From NCBI GenBank assembly GCA_964630225.1, contig CAZVUK010000033.1:1-6345 (forward strand): a stretch of 6,345 nt of DNA, written 5' to 3'. The translations under genes and the position numbers were made by a program. Positions 1-5,710 of this stretch are shown here, in pieces (positions within the stretch are counted from its first letter, which is position 1; each line of letters begins with the position of its first letter). The notes beneath the pieces were generated by a model. That model searched no databases. It saw only the letters and a program-made list of their open reading frames with translations, and had not been told where the DNA came from. Source of the DNA: CAYZRY01 sp964630225. Lineage in GTDB: Bacteria; Bacillota_I; Bacilli_A; RF39; UBA660.

Positions 1-609
1 TATCTAACAATCGTAAGTATTATTTTTATACTAAAGATGTTAAAAAGATAAGTGTCGAAGCGATCGAAGCAAGTAAATTAAAAAATAGCGATGTTAAAAC
101 AAGTGAACTAACAATCGAGGATGCCCCAGCCATAAGTGGAACTAAAAAGACTCATATAGTTCCAGAAAGCTGTGATTATAATGCAGCCCTTGTTAAAGAG
201 ATGCCCTTTACCCCAGCTGATAGTTGTTTTGAAATAGACGCAGCAGGGGATAACAAAATGGAATGTAACGACCAAGGATGAAGCAGATAGCTGTTACACC
301 CCTAATCTAGCTATTCCTAGTAAAATAGGAGGACAAGCCGTAAAAAATATAGGAAATTTTGTTTTTCAATATAGTGAACTCAAGCATGTAAAAATTCCCC
401 CAGGTGTAACAACAATAGAAACTCATGCCTTTGCTAATAATCAACTAACCAGCGTGGCAATCCCATCCAGCGTAACAACCATTGGACATTATGCCTTTGC
501 TTATAATAATAATCCAAATACGATTACTCTACAAGGAAGAACATCTACAACAGGTATGACGCTTGGAATAGATTGGAACGGATTAGGAACGGTAGTTTTT
601 GCTCCATAA
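1..609 (+). pseudogene. BspA-like leucine-rich-repeat (LRR_5) surface protein, 3' part, apparent frameshift
   Basis: The 5' end lies outside the window. Codons are open from base 3 in frame 3 up to a TGA at 279-281, encoding a Lys/Glu/Ser-rich stretch and then TPADSCFEIDAAG. The protein clearly continues in frame 1 (ITKWNVTTKDEADSCYTP, then IPSKIGG) to TAA at 607-609. Removing one G from the run at 246-249 joins the two frames into AAG-ITKW. The downstream part holds two LRR_5/BspA-type repeats of about 23 residues (LKHVKIPPGVTTIETHAFANN and LTSVAIPSSVTTIGHYAFAYN) and a closing segment, TSTTGMTLGIDWNGLGTVVF. Such proteins are usually exported adhesins with a long repeat ladder; this copy has few repeats. 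No membrane anchor is visible at the C-terminus. The frameshift could be a real mutation or a one-base assembly error. The family assignment is firm, the ligand unknown. Confidence 0.75.
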
Positions 610-655
610 TATTAATAATAAATTAAAGTGTTGTTGAGACCACAAAAAATAAAAA

Positions 656-671
656 CAGTAATTAGCTACTG
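656..671. terminator. bidirectional terminator between convergent LRR gene and nth
   Basis: A stem CAGTA (656-660) pairs with TACTG (667-671) around a six-base loop. On the plus strand it is followed by seven T (673-679). On the minus strand a T-rich tail (complement of about 642-655) follows. The stem is only 5 bp, with one extra G-U pair on the minus strand, so it is weak but well placed for both genes. The nth stop codon lies in the loop. Confidence 0.6.
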
Positions 672-1294
672 CTTTTTTTGTAATACTTACATATCTCTTT
701 TAGTTGACAGCTTTCACACTCTGGCTTTTGAGCTTTGCATTTATACCTACCAAATAATACGAGCTGGTGATGAAGTCTAATCCACCTATCTTGAGGGAAC
801 TTTTTCATCAAACGTTTTTCTATTGTATCAACATCGTCTTTGTCATAAGCAAGACCAAGTCTTTTAGATACTCTTGCTACGTGCGTATCAACCGCAATAG
901 CCGGAACCTCGTGTAGGTTGCTTAAAACGACATTGGCAGTCTTTCTCCCTACCCCAGGCAAAGACTCAAGAAAAGCTCTATCGTTTGGCACATGGCCTAA
1001 TTCTACTAGTTTAGAGGCTATTTCTTTTATAAATACAGCTTTCTTTCTAAATGTACCTATCGATTTGATAATATCGGATATTTTATCGACATCAGCTTTG
1101 GCTAAACTTTCTAAGCTTGAGTAAGTTTTAAATAATCTAGGACTTACATTATTAACGGCCTTATCAGTTGTTTGAGCACTTAAAACCACAGCAATTAAAA
1201 GTTCATAATCTTTTTTATAATCTAGTTCACACCTAGGATTTTCAAAAAGCGAGTCCAAATAAGTAGAAATTAATTCAATCTTATTCATCTTCAT
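662..1294 (-). CDS. nth: endonuclease III (DNA glycosylase/AP lyase)
   Basis: This base-excision-repair enzyme removes oxidised pyrimidines from DNA and cleaves the abasic site. The 210-residue product has the family's normal length and order. The helix-hairpin-helix LPGVGRKTANVV is at about 112-123 with catalytic Lys118. VDTHV follows with catalytic Asp136. The C-terminal 4Fe-4S ligands are Cys186, Cys193, Cys196 and Cys202, in the classic C-X6-C-X2-C-X5-C spacing, so the enzyme looks fully active. The start is ambiguous: ATG at 1294 (MKMNKIEL) or ATG at 1288 (MNKIEL). Neither has a clear Shine-Dalgarno. Both lie inside the end of dnaD (14- or 8-base overlap), so translation is probably coupled to dnaD. 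It is the last gene of the cca-dnaD-nth operon, and its final Ser codons form one arm of the terminator. Confidence 0.97.
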   Translation of the reverse strand: MKMNKIELISTYLDSLFENPRCELDYKKDYELLIAVVLSAQTTDKAVNNVSPRLFKTYSSLESLAKADVDKISDIIKSIGTFRKKAVFIKEIASKLVELGHVPNDRAFLESLPGVGRKTANVVLSNLHEVPAIAVDTHVARVSKRLGLAYDKDDVDTIEKRLMKKFPQDRWIRLHHQLVLFGRYKCKAQKPECESCQLKEICKYYKKSSS

Positions 1295-1934
1295 CTAACC
1301 AGTCATAATCAAAGACTTCAGTTTTGAGGCCATCACTCTTTTTAACTTTTCTCTTACTTAAGTGATCTTCGATCGCTTTTTTAGTTTTCAAATTAAGTTT
1401 ATCCCATTCAAATAAAATTCTATCTATATATTTCAAGTTATTAACACCGTTAAAACTTGCTTCTTTTAGGGCTAATCTAATCATTTCCTCAGAAAAACTA
1501 GCCTCTAACCATCCTCTTATAATTTCTATTTCAATCGGTGATATAGTTCTTCCAAATTCTTTTTCGATATCACTAAATATATCCGTACTTTCTTCTTGAT
1601 TAGCTATATCAATAATAGATAAATTAATCTTTTCAAAAAAGAGATCGAGCTTTATATACTCTTCGATAATATCTTTATCATTTTTAACTACTTCTAGTTC
1701 AACTAAAGCTTTTTCGATTAAATAATTTAAATCTTTCATCAGCTCTTGACTAGTCATATCTAAATCATTAGAAAATTGATTAAGATCAAAGAGTGTTTTC
1801 TTTCCATAAGTATATAAATACATAAGAAAAAGAAAAGGTCCTAGTTCTATATCTAGTTTCTTCCTAAGTTTAAATATATAAAGGGGAATAACAATATTCT
1901 TATCTTTTAAAATATTTAATACTTTATCACTCAT
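1281..1934 (-). CDS. dnaD: DnaD-family replication initiation/primosomal protein
   Basis: DnaD acts with DnaA and DnaB in loading the replicative helicase at oriC and in replication restart in Firmicutes. The 217-residue product has the two-domain layout. An N-terminal winged-helix-like part covers about residues 1-100 (hydrophobic PLYIFKLRKKL and GPFLFLMYLY segments). A C-terminal DnaB_2/DDBH2 domain covers about 120-185 and carries the diagnostic YxxxIxxxW motif at Tyr169, Ile173 and Trp177 (YIDRILFEW). A basic stretch (SKRKVKK) and an acidic end (DWLDEDE) follow. The ATG at 1934 overlaps the cca stop by eight bases (ATGAGTGA) and is preceded by GGAGAGG, a good ribosome site inside the cca 3' end. 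As in Bacillus, nth lies directly downstream. DnaB-like paralogues share the C-terminal domain, but the length and the nth linkage favour DnaD. Confidence 0.93.
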   Translation of the reverse strand: MSDKVLNILKDKNIVIPLYIFKLRKKLDIELGPFLFLMYLYTYGKKTLFDLNQFSNDLDMTSQELMKDLNYLIEKALVELEVVKNDKDIIEEYIKLDLFFEKINLSIIDIANQEESTDIFSDIEKEFGRTISPIEIEIIRGWLEASFSEEMIRLALKEASFNGVNNLKYIDRILFEWDKLNLKTKKAIEDHLSKRKVKKSDGLKTEVFDYDWLDEDE

Positions 1935-3030
1935 TTTCCTCTCCGTACTTATCTATTATATACTTAGCTAAATCTTTAGTCTGATTCTCTAATTTTCTAC
2001 TAATTATTTGTTTTTCTAAATCACTGTATATTTCACCGATGTAACTGCCACCTTTTTTATTTAGTAGTTTCATTATATCACTACTTGATATATTTATATC
2101 TCTTACTGCTTTAATAGGTAATTCATCATACTTGGATGCCATTTTTCGTTTGTCTAATCCTTTGATGCATGCCGATACACTATTTACATATAAACCGTAT
2201 TTATAGAGTACAAAATCATTAAAATTATCTTCTTTTAGGGCTTCTTTAATTTTCTTGATCAGTTCTTGTTCATTTTTAGAAAAAGGATACTTATGACTTA
2301 CTTCGAGAGTTGCCCATATACCTATCAAATCACAATCTATATTAATTTTATCTATATTGTATATCTCTAACTCTTTATCTAGACCAAGGTTTTGGATCAA
2401 TTTTATTCCGTCTAAAGCAGCTGGATGACTAAAGATTCTATCTAGCTCTTCTCTTTTTCGTTGATAAGATAATCTTTTTAACGACGATTTAGTCTTTTTA
2501 ATAGCTGATATTATATCTTTAGATAGGTCAAACTTTAGCGTCGTTGCAAAACGAACGGCGCGCAGTATTCTAAGTGGGTCTTCATAAAACTTAAAAATAG
2601 CATCATCGACGGGTTGAATAAGTCTCTTTTCTATATCCTCAAGTCCACCTAAAAGATCTACAATCTTACCATCACTATTCATACATACCGTATTCATTCT
2701 AAAATCTCTTCTTTTTAAATCTTCTAAAAGATTACTGATATATTCGATATGTTTTGGTTTTCGATTATCAGAATAAGACAACTCTTTTCTAAAAGTTGTT
2801 ATTTCAAAACGATAGTTTTTAATCATCAATGTAACAGCTCCGTAGTCTTCTTTTGGAAGTGCTACCTCATCGAAGATTATTTTTATATCCCTCGGGGTAG
2901 CAGCCGTTGCAATATCGACATCGAGTGATTCATTGCCCATGATATAATCCCTGACAAATCCTCCAACGACATAACTCTCAAAACCCTCGGCTTCGAGTTT
3001 TTTAAGTAGCTTTAGAGATGTTTCTAGCAT
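1927..3030 (-). CDS. cca: CCA tRNA nucleotidyltransferase (class II)
   Basis: This enzyme adds or repairs the 3' CCA end of tRNAs from CTP and ATP without a nucleic-acid template. Starting at the ATG at 3030, the protein has 367 residues. Class II nucleotidyltransferase motifs appear in order: GGFVRD (23-28), the metal-binding DVD (37-39), a flexible-loop region with FRKELSYSDNRKP (about 80-92), RRDF (107-110) and the nucleotide-selecting EDPLR (150-154) followed by RAVRFA. A less conserved helical tRNA-binding body makes up the rest. A longer reading from an ATG at 3048 is possible, but its extra codons include the AGGAGG ribosome site (3035-3040), so 3030 is the likely start. It heads the cca-dnaD-nth operon. 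A CC- or A-adding specialist cannot be ruled out by sequence alone, but the loop and motifs fit a full CCA-adding enzyme. Confidence 0.95.
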   Translation of the reverse strand: MLETSLKLLKKLEAEGFESYVVGGFVRDYIMGNESLDVDIATAATPRDIKIIFDEVALPKEDYGAVTLMIKNYRFEITTFRKELSYSDNRKPKHIEYISNLLEDLKRRDFRMNTVCMNSDGKIVDLLGGLEDIEKRLIQPVDDAIFKFYEDPLRILRAVRFATTLKFDLSKDIISAIKKTKSSLKRLSYQRKREELDRIFSHPAALDGIKLIQNLGLDKELEIYNIDKINIDCDLIGIWATLEVSHKYPFSKNEQELIKKIKEALKEDNFNDFVLYKYGLYVNSVSACIKGLDKRKMASKYDELPIKAVRDINISSSDIMKLLNKKGGSYIGEIYSDLEKQIISRKLENQTKDLAKYIIDKYGEENE

Positions 3031-3034
3031 GTTG

Positions 3035-3040
3035 CCTCCT
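3035..3040 (-). promoter_or_regulatory. Shine-Dalgarno AGGAGG deciding the cca start
   Basis: On the minus strand AGGAGG stands four bases before the ATG at 3030. It lies inside the codons that a start at 3048 would add, so it supports the shorter cca protein. Confidence 0.8.
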
Positions 3041-3059
3041 AAAGTCATTTAACAAAATT

Positions 3060-3068
3060 ATTATAGCA
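3060..3068 (-). promoter_or_regulatory. extended -10 promoter for the cca-dnaD-nth operon
   Basis: The minus strand reads TGCTATAAT, a perfect extended -10 (TGnTATAAT), about 30 bases before the cca ATG. No good -35 hexamer is present at 16-18 bases; that region is occupied by the HU terminator stem and loop. Extended -10 promoters can work without a -35. The predicted leader is about 20-25 bases and just holds the ribosome site. Confidence 0.7.
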
Positions 3069-3069
3069 C

Positions 3070-3096
3070 AAAAAAAGCAAGTTTCCTTGCTTTTTT
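3070..3096 (-). terminator. intrinsic terminator of HU gene
   Basis: On the minus strand the stem GCAAG...CTTGC (3086-3090 with 3077-3081), extended by A-T pairs, closes a GAAA tetraloop of the stable GNRA class. Seven T follow. It begins eight bases after the HU stop codon. The A/T flanks make it nearly symmetrical, so it could also stop plus-strand transcripts. Confidence 0.92.
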
Positions 3097-3103
3097 AACG
3101 TAA

Positions 3104-3379
3104 TTATTTATTAACTGTTTCTTTTAATGCCGTTCCAGCTTTGAATGTTACAGCTTTTCTTGCTGCAATCTTAACAGTTGCACCTGTTTGAGGGTTACGT
3201 CCTTCACGAGCTGCTCTCTTAGCAACTGCGAATGTACCAAATCCAACGATAGGTACTCTGTCTCCTCCCTTAAGTGCTTTAGTAATTGCTGCAAATGTAG
3301 CGTCTACTGCTTTACCTGCATCAACCTTAGTAAGGTCTGCTGCTTTAGCTACTGCTTCTACTAATTCAACTTTCTTCAT
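3104..3379 (-). CDS. hup: HU family nucleoid-associated DNA-binding protein
   Basis: HU is a small dimeric protein that bends and compacts DNA and assists replication, recombination and repair. The 91-residue product is the standard family length. Helices span about 3-38 (VELVEAVAKAADL). The signature GFGTF is at about 47-51, the DNA-embracing beta-arm contains GRNPQTG (61-67), and the C-terminal KAVTFKAGTALKETV closes the fold. The start at 3379 is backed by GGAGG seven bases upstream. Codon use is visibly richer in G+C and Ala/Gly codons (GCT, GGT) than neighbouring genes, as expected for very high expression. It appears to be its own transcription unit, with an upstream promoter and a strong terminator, although read-through from the DUF5305 gene upstream is possible. 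Confidence 0.98.
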   Translation of the reverse strand: MKKVELVEAVAKAADLTKVDAGKAVDATFAAITKALKGGDRVPIVGFGTFAVAKRAAREGRNPQTGATVKIAARKAVTFKAGTALKETVNK

Positions 3380-3398
3380 TATATTACCTCCATTTTCT

Positions 3399-3415
3399 TA
3401 AGCAAACTATGCTTA
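3399..3415 (-). repeat. small inverted repeat in the HU leader
   Basis: TAAGCA (3399-3404) and TGCTTA (3410-3415) are perfect inverted copies around five bases. They lie between the predicted promoter and the HU ribosome site (3387-3391), so a 6-bp hairpin could form in the 5' leader. It could be an operator, an mRNA-stabilising hairpin, or chance. Confidence 0.4.
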
Positions 3416-3417
3416 CA

Positions 3418-3451
3418 TATATAATCTATCACTATTTTTTAGCAATTGCAA
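3418..3451 (-). promoter_or_regulatory. probable promoter of HU gene
   Basis: Two overlapping solutions exist on the minus strand. One is TTGCAA (3446-3451), 17 bases, then TAGATT (3423-3428) preceded by TG. The other is TTGCTA (3440-3445), 16 bases, then TATATA (3418-3423). Either would start transcription 30-40 bases before the HU ATG. The exact pair cannot be decided from sequence. Confidence 0.5.
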
Positions 3452-3502
3452 TAAATTTGTCGATATTTAGTGCTTTTTTACAATAATATCAGCAAATTAC
3501 AA

Positions 3503-4501
3503 TCATATATGTAAAATATATCTATATGTCATCTTTAAACCAACAACACTGTATATGATTTGACTTTTATCATCATCGGTATAAGACTGCATCGGAAGAG
3601 ATAATTCTTTGCTGATTTCCGATAATTCATCTATTCCTTTGACATCGATTGTCATCGTCGGATTAAAAGTCGGTCGTTTTTCCATTTCAACGATCGCTTT
3701 AGCGTATTTTTTATTGATATATCTGAGCTTCCCTTCGTAGTATGAGTAACTTGTCAATCTATATACTTCTTTAAATGATGATATTGTCAGTGGAAGAACA
3801 AAGACTATCGTTAACACAGATATAATAACTAGCAAATAGTTAGCGGGCTTTTCAACATAGAGATTAGAACTTATCGTTTTGTCTGCAAATTGTCTAGTAC
3901 TTTCTATTTCGATTTTTTCTCCCGTTAACGGAATATTCAGCGATACGACATTTTTTTCAAGAAAACTGTTATTATCACTGATAATATCTATTTTATTGTC
4001 GACAAACATCGATACGTTTATAAAATAATTAGCTTCATCTTGAATGAGTTTACTGAAATATGAATAATCGATAGTTAACTTTTCATTTAAAGTAAATGTT
4101 CCAACTCCATCATTTTCAATTGGAACATTAACTAGTTTAACCGTGTCTTCATTGATACTCTCTAGCTTAGAACCTGTTTTCTTGTTGACCGTTGTCTTTA
4201 TATAATAAGTAGCTCCCGAGTTAAAGTACTCAGACATACTTATCGAATATTCATAGATTATATCTATTTTAGATATTTGATTGCGTGCGGCTTCTTTTGA
4301 ACTTGATAATTCTCCATTTTTTAGAATGAAGCCGTGATTAGAAGCAGTTGTTATTCTATATTTAGTATTTCTGCTTTCGACACTAGCTTCAGAGCTTAAT
4401 GCACCAAAAATAGACCAAATAGCAACCATTATAAAAAACAGTGATAAAATACTTGTTATTATTCTCCAATATTTCTTTTCGTTTGTTGTAAATTGTCTCA
4501 T
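3503..4501 (-). CDS. DUF5305-like two-pass membrane protein linked to signal peptidase
   Basis: The protein has 332 residues from the ATG at 4501. A short basic cytoplasmic N-terminus precedes a membrane segment at about 14-34. A beta-rich outside domain follows (about 40-218, with alternating hydrophobic strands and YEYSISMSEYF-type segments), then a second membrane segment at about 221-243. A cytoplasmic tail of about 90 residues ends in MTIDVKGIDELSEISKEL and IIYSVVGLKMTYRYIL. This plan, and the 'eLsxIakel-LPhxxY...Y.V..g...Y.Y' tail, resemble DUF5305 proteins, which are known beside S26 signal peptidases. The function is unknown; a partner or regulator of the peptidase is inference. A start at TTG 4513 is unlikely, because those codons are the ribosome site GGGAGGA itself. 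The gene begins 12 bases after the peptidase stop. No clear terminator follows its TGA. Confidence 0.75.
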   Translation of the reverse strand: MRQFTTNEKKYWRIITSILSLFFIMVAIWSIFGALSSEASVESRNTKYRITTASNHGFILKNGELSSSKEAARNQISKIDIIYEYSISMSEYFNSGATYYIKTTVNKKTGSKLESINEDTVKLVNVPIENDGVGTFTLNEKLTIDYSYFSKLIQDEANYFINVSMFVDNKIDIISDNNSFLEKNVVSLNIPLTGEKIEIESTRQFADKTISSNLYVEKPANYLLVIISVLTIVFVLPLTISSFKEVYRLTSYSYYEGKLRYINKKYAKAIVEMEKRPTFNPTMTIDVKGIDELSEISKELSLPMQSYTDDDKSQIIYSVVGLKMTYRYILHI

Positions 4502-4502
4502 A

Positions 4503-4510
4503 AATCCTCC
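4503..4510 (-). promoter_or_regulatory. ribosome site deciding the DUF5305-like start
   Basis: The minus strand reads TTGGGAGGATTT between the peptidase TAA (4514-4516) and the ATG at 4501. GGGAGGA is a near-perfect Shine-Dalgarno, so the in-frame TTG at 4513 is not the start. Confidence 0.8.
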
Positions 4511-4513
4511 CAA

Positions 4514-5644
4514 TTAAAACAGTTCTGATAATAATACCGTAGGATAACCAATATATGGAATGCTCATTCTAACAATACCATCAATATTGTTTATATCGAT
4601 CCACCAAGCATCATTAGCATTGTTGTTATCTCCCTTGGTTTTATAAAGAAGTCTATTATTTTCCTCTTTGTATTCTACAACCCTATGAGTAATCATTCTA
4701 TCTTTATATTTATAGTATACTATATCTCCGACTTTTGGTGGTCTATCTTCATGTTTTTTTTCAATTACGACGACATATCCTCTTTTAAAGTAAGGAGACA
4801 TACTATTAGATATAATAGCTACTGGAAAATAATGAAAAAATTGGGTGACAAACAAAACCATGATGGTAAGTACAGCAATAGTTGCGACAAGACCCTTATA
4901 CCCACCGGTATCTCGCTCTTTCCTGTTTATTCTTCTTGAATCCATCATTTCTCTTCGCATTATACTGTAAGCAATAACAACCGATAAAGATAAAGTAATA
5001 AGAAAAGTAACTAACCATTCATGTTTTGGAACAATAGGTATAAAAACCGTCAATATTATAAATTGTAAACGATATAAATAATTCGGAATAACATCTACTT
5101 TAAAGCTCATAAAACTTAAAGTGATATTTTTAATGACGATAATCATAAAAGTTGTACAGAAATATTCCAGTAAGTTAAGAGGAATATTAGCTTGCTGAAT
5201 GATATAAGCGAAATCTACATCAATTAAAATAAAAAGAAAAGTAACTAATATTCTATGAGCATACGATTCTGGTCCTTTAACAAGTAAGATATATCTATAA
5301 TATTCTTGAAAAAATATTATAAAGACAAAAGTCATAATATTTTTGATTATTCCAACTAATGAAGTTGAATAAATATTATGTTGATAACCAAATATAAGGC
5401 CTGAAGCAAAATAAAGAATACCAAATATAAACAAAAATATAACTATACTTTGAGTATTGTCGTATCTGTTTCTTTTCCGATTTTTAAAATCTTTATTATT
5501 AAAAAAAGCATACGAAAATAAAATAAACCATAGAATTGGATTAATCAAATATGACATTTCTTTGACACTATATAAAAACATTCTTAACACAATGTAAAGA
5601 ATTAGCATAAGTATCATTATAAGTTCCCTCTTCTTTATTCTCAT
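4514..5644 (-). CDS. ER/SipW-type signal peptidase I with N-terminal multi-span membrane domain
   Basis: This membrane serine protease (family S26B) removes signal peptides from exported proteins. The catalytic part is C-terminal. A membrane segment at about 250-270 is followed by SNSMSPYFKRG with catalytic Ser281, then DIVYYK, ITHRVVEY with His320, and TKGDNNNAND with Asp339. The active base is His, not the Lys of LepB-type enzymes, which marks the archaeal/ER/SipW class; the Ser-His-Asp spacing resembles that of Bacillus SipW. Unusually, about 240 residues with roughly seven to eight hydrophobic spans precede this, whereas SipW itself is about 190 residues. That domain has no recognised family here. 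The ATG at 5644 has AGGAG five bases upstream (5649-5653). It is co-transcribed with the DUF5305-like gene and follows the Cys-rich surface protein. SipW-class enzymes often serve special substrates; the target here is unknown. Confidence 0.9.
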   Translation of the reverse strand: MRIKKRELIMILMLILYIVLRMFLYSVKEMSYLINPILWFILFSYAFFNNKDFKNRKRNRYDNTQSIVIFLFIFGILYFASGLIFGYQHNIYSTSLVGIIKNIMTFVFIIFFQEYYRYILLVKGPESYAHRILVTFLFILIDVDFAYIIQQANIPLNLLEYFCTTFMIIVIKNITLSFMSFKVDVIPNYLYRLQFIILTVFIPIVPKHEWLVTFLITLSLSVVIAYSIMRREMMDSRRINRKERDTGGYKGLVATIAVLTIMVLFVTQFFHYFPVAIISNSMSPYFKRGYVVVIEKKHEDRPPKVGDIVYYKYKDRMITHRVVEYKEENNRLLYKTKGDNNNANDAWWIDINNIDGIVRMSIPYIGYPTVLLSELF

Positions 5645-5662
5645 ACTGCTCCTAGTATATTA

Positions 5663-5671
5663 ATTATAACA
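5663..5671 (-). promoter_or_regulatory. extended -10 promoter for the signal peptidase/DUF5305 operon
   Basis: The minus strand reads TGTTATAAT, a perfect extended -10, ending 18 bases before the ATG at 5644. The -35 position falls on the T-tract of the upstream terminator (TTTTTT) and is poor. The predicted leader is only about a dozen bases and consists mostly of the ribosome site. Confidence 0.7.
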
Positions 5672-5683
5672 TTAAAATATAAA

Positions 5684-5708
5684 GAAAAAAAGACGATAAA
5701 ATCGTCTT
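5684..5708 (-). terminator. intrinsic terminator of the Cys-rich surface protein gene
   Basis: On the minus strand AAGACGAT (5701-5708) pairs with ATCGTCTT (5690-5697) over a three-base TTT loop, followed by a T-rich tail. The stem begins two bases after the TAA at 5711-5713. Confidence 0.9.
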
Positions 5709-5710
5709 CT

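Noticed and set aside
610..655. Possible small gene or RNA between the LRR gene and nth
   Set aside because: The gap is short and AT-rich with stops in frame. Only the terminator and its tail can be supported.
918..1124. 68-codon plus-strand open frame
   Set aside because: It lies wholly opposite nth, whose motifs are complete, and has no ribosome site or family signal.
662..3379. Mycoplasma-type genetic code (TGA = Trp)
   Set aside because: All conserved Trp positions use TGG and frames are complete with TGA read as stop; nothing requires recoding.
4685..4939. 84-codon plus-strand open frame
   Set aside because: It is antisense to the catalytic part of the signal peptidase. Its aromatic-rich product is a shadow of the membrane-protein codons.
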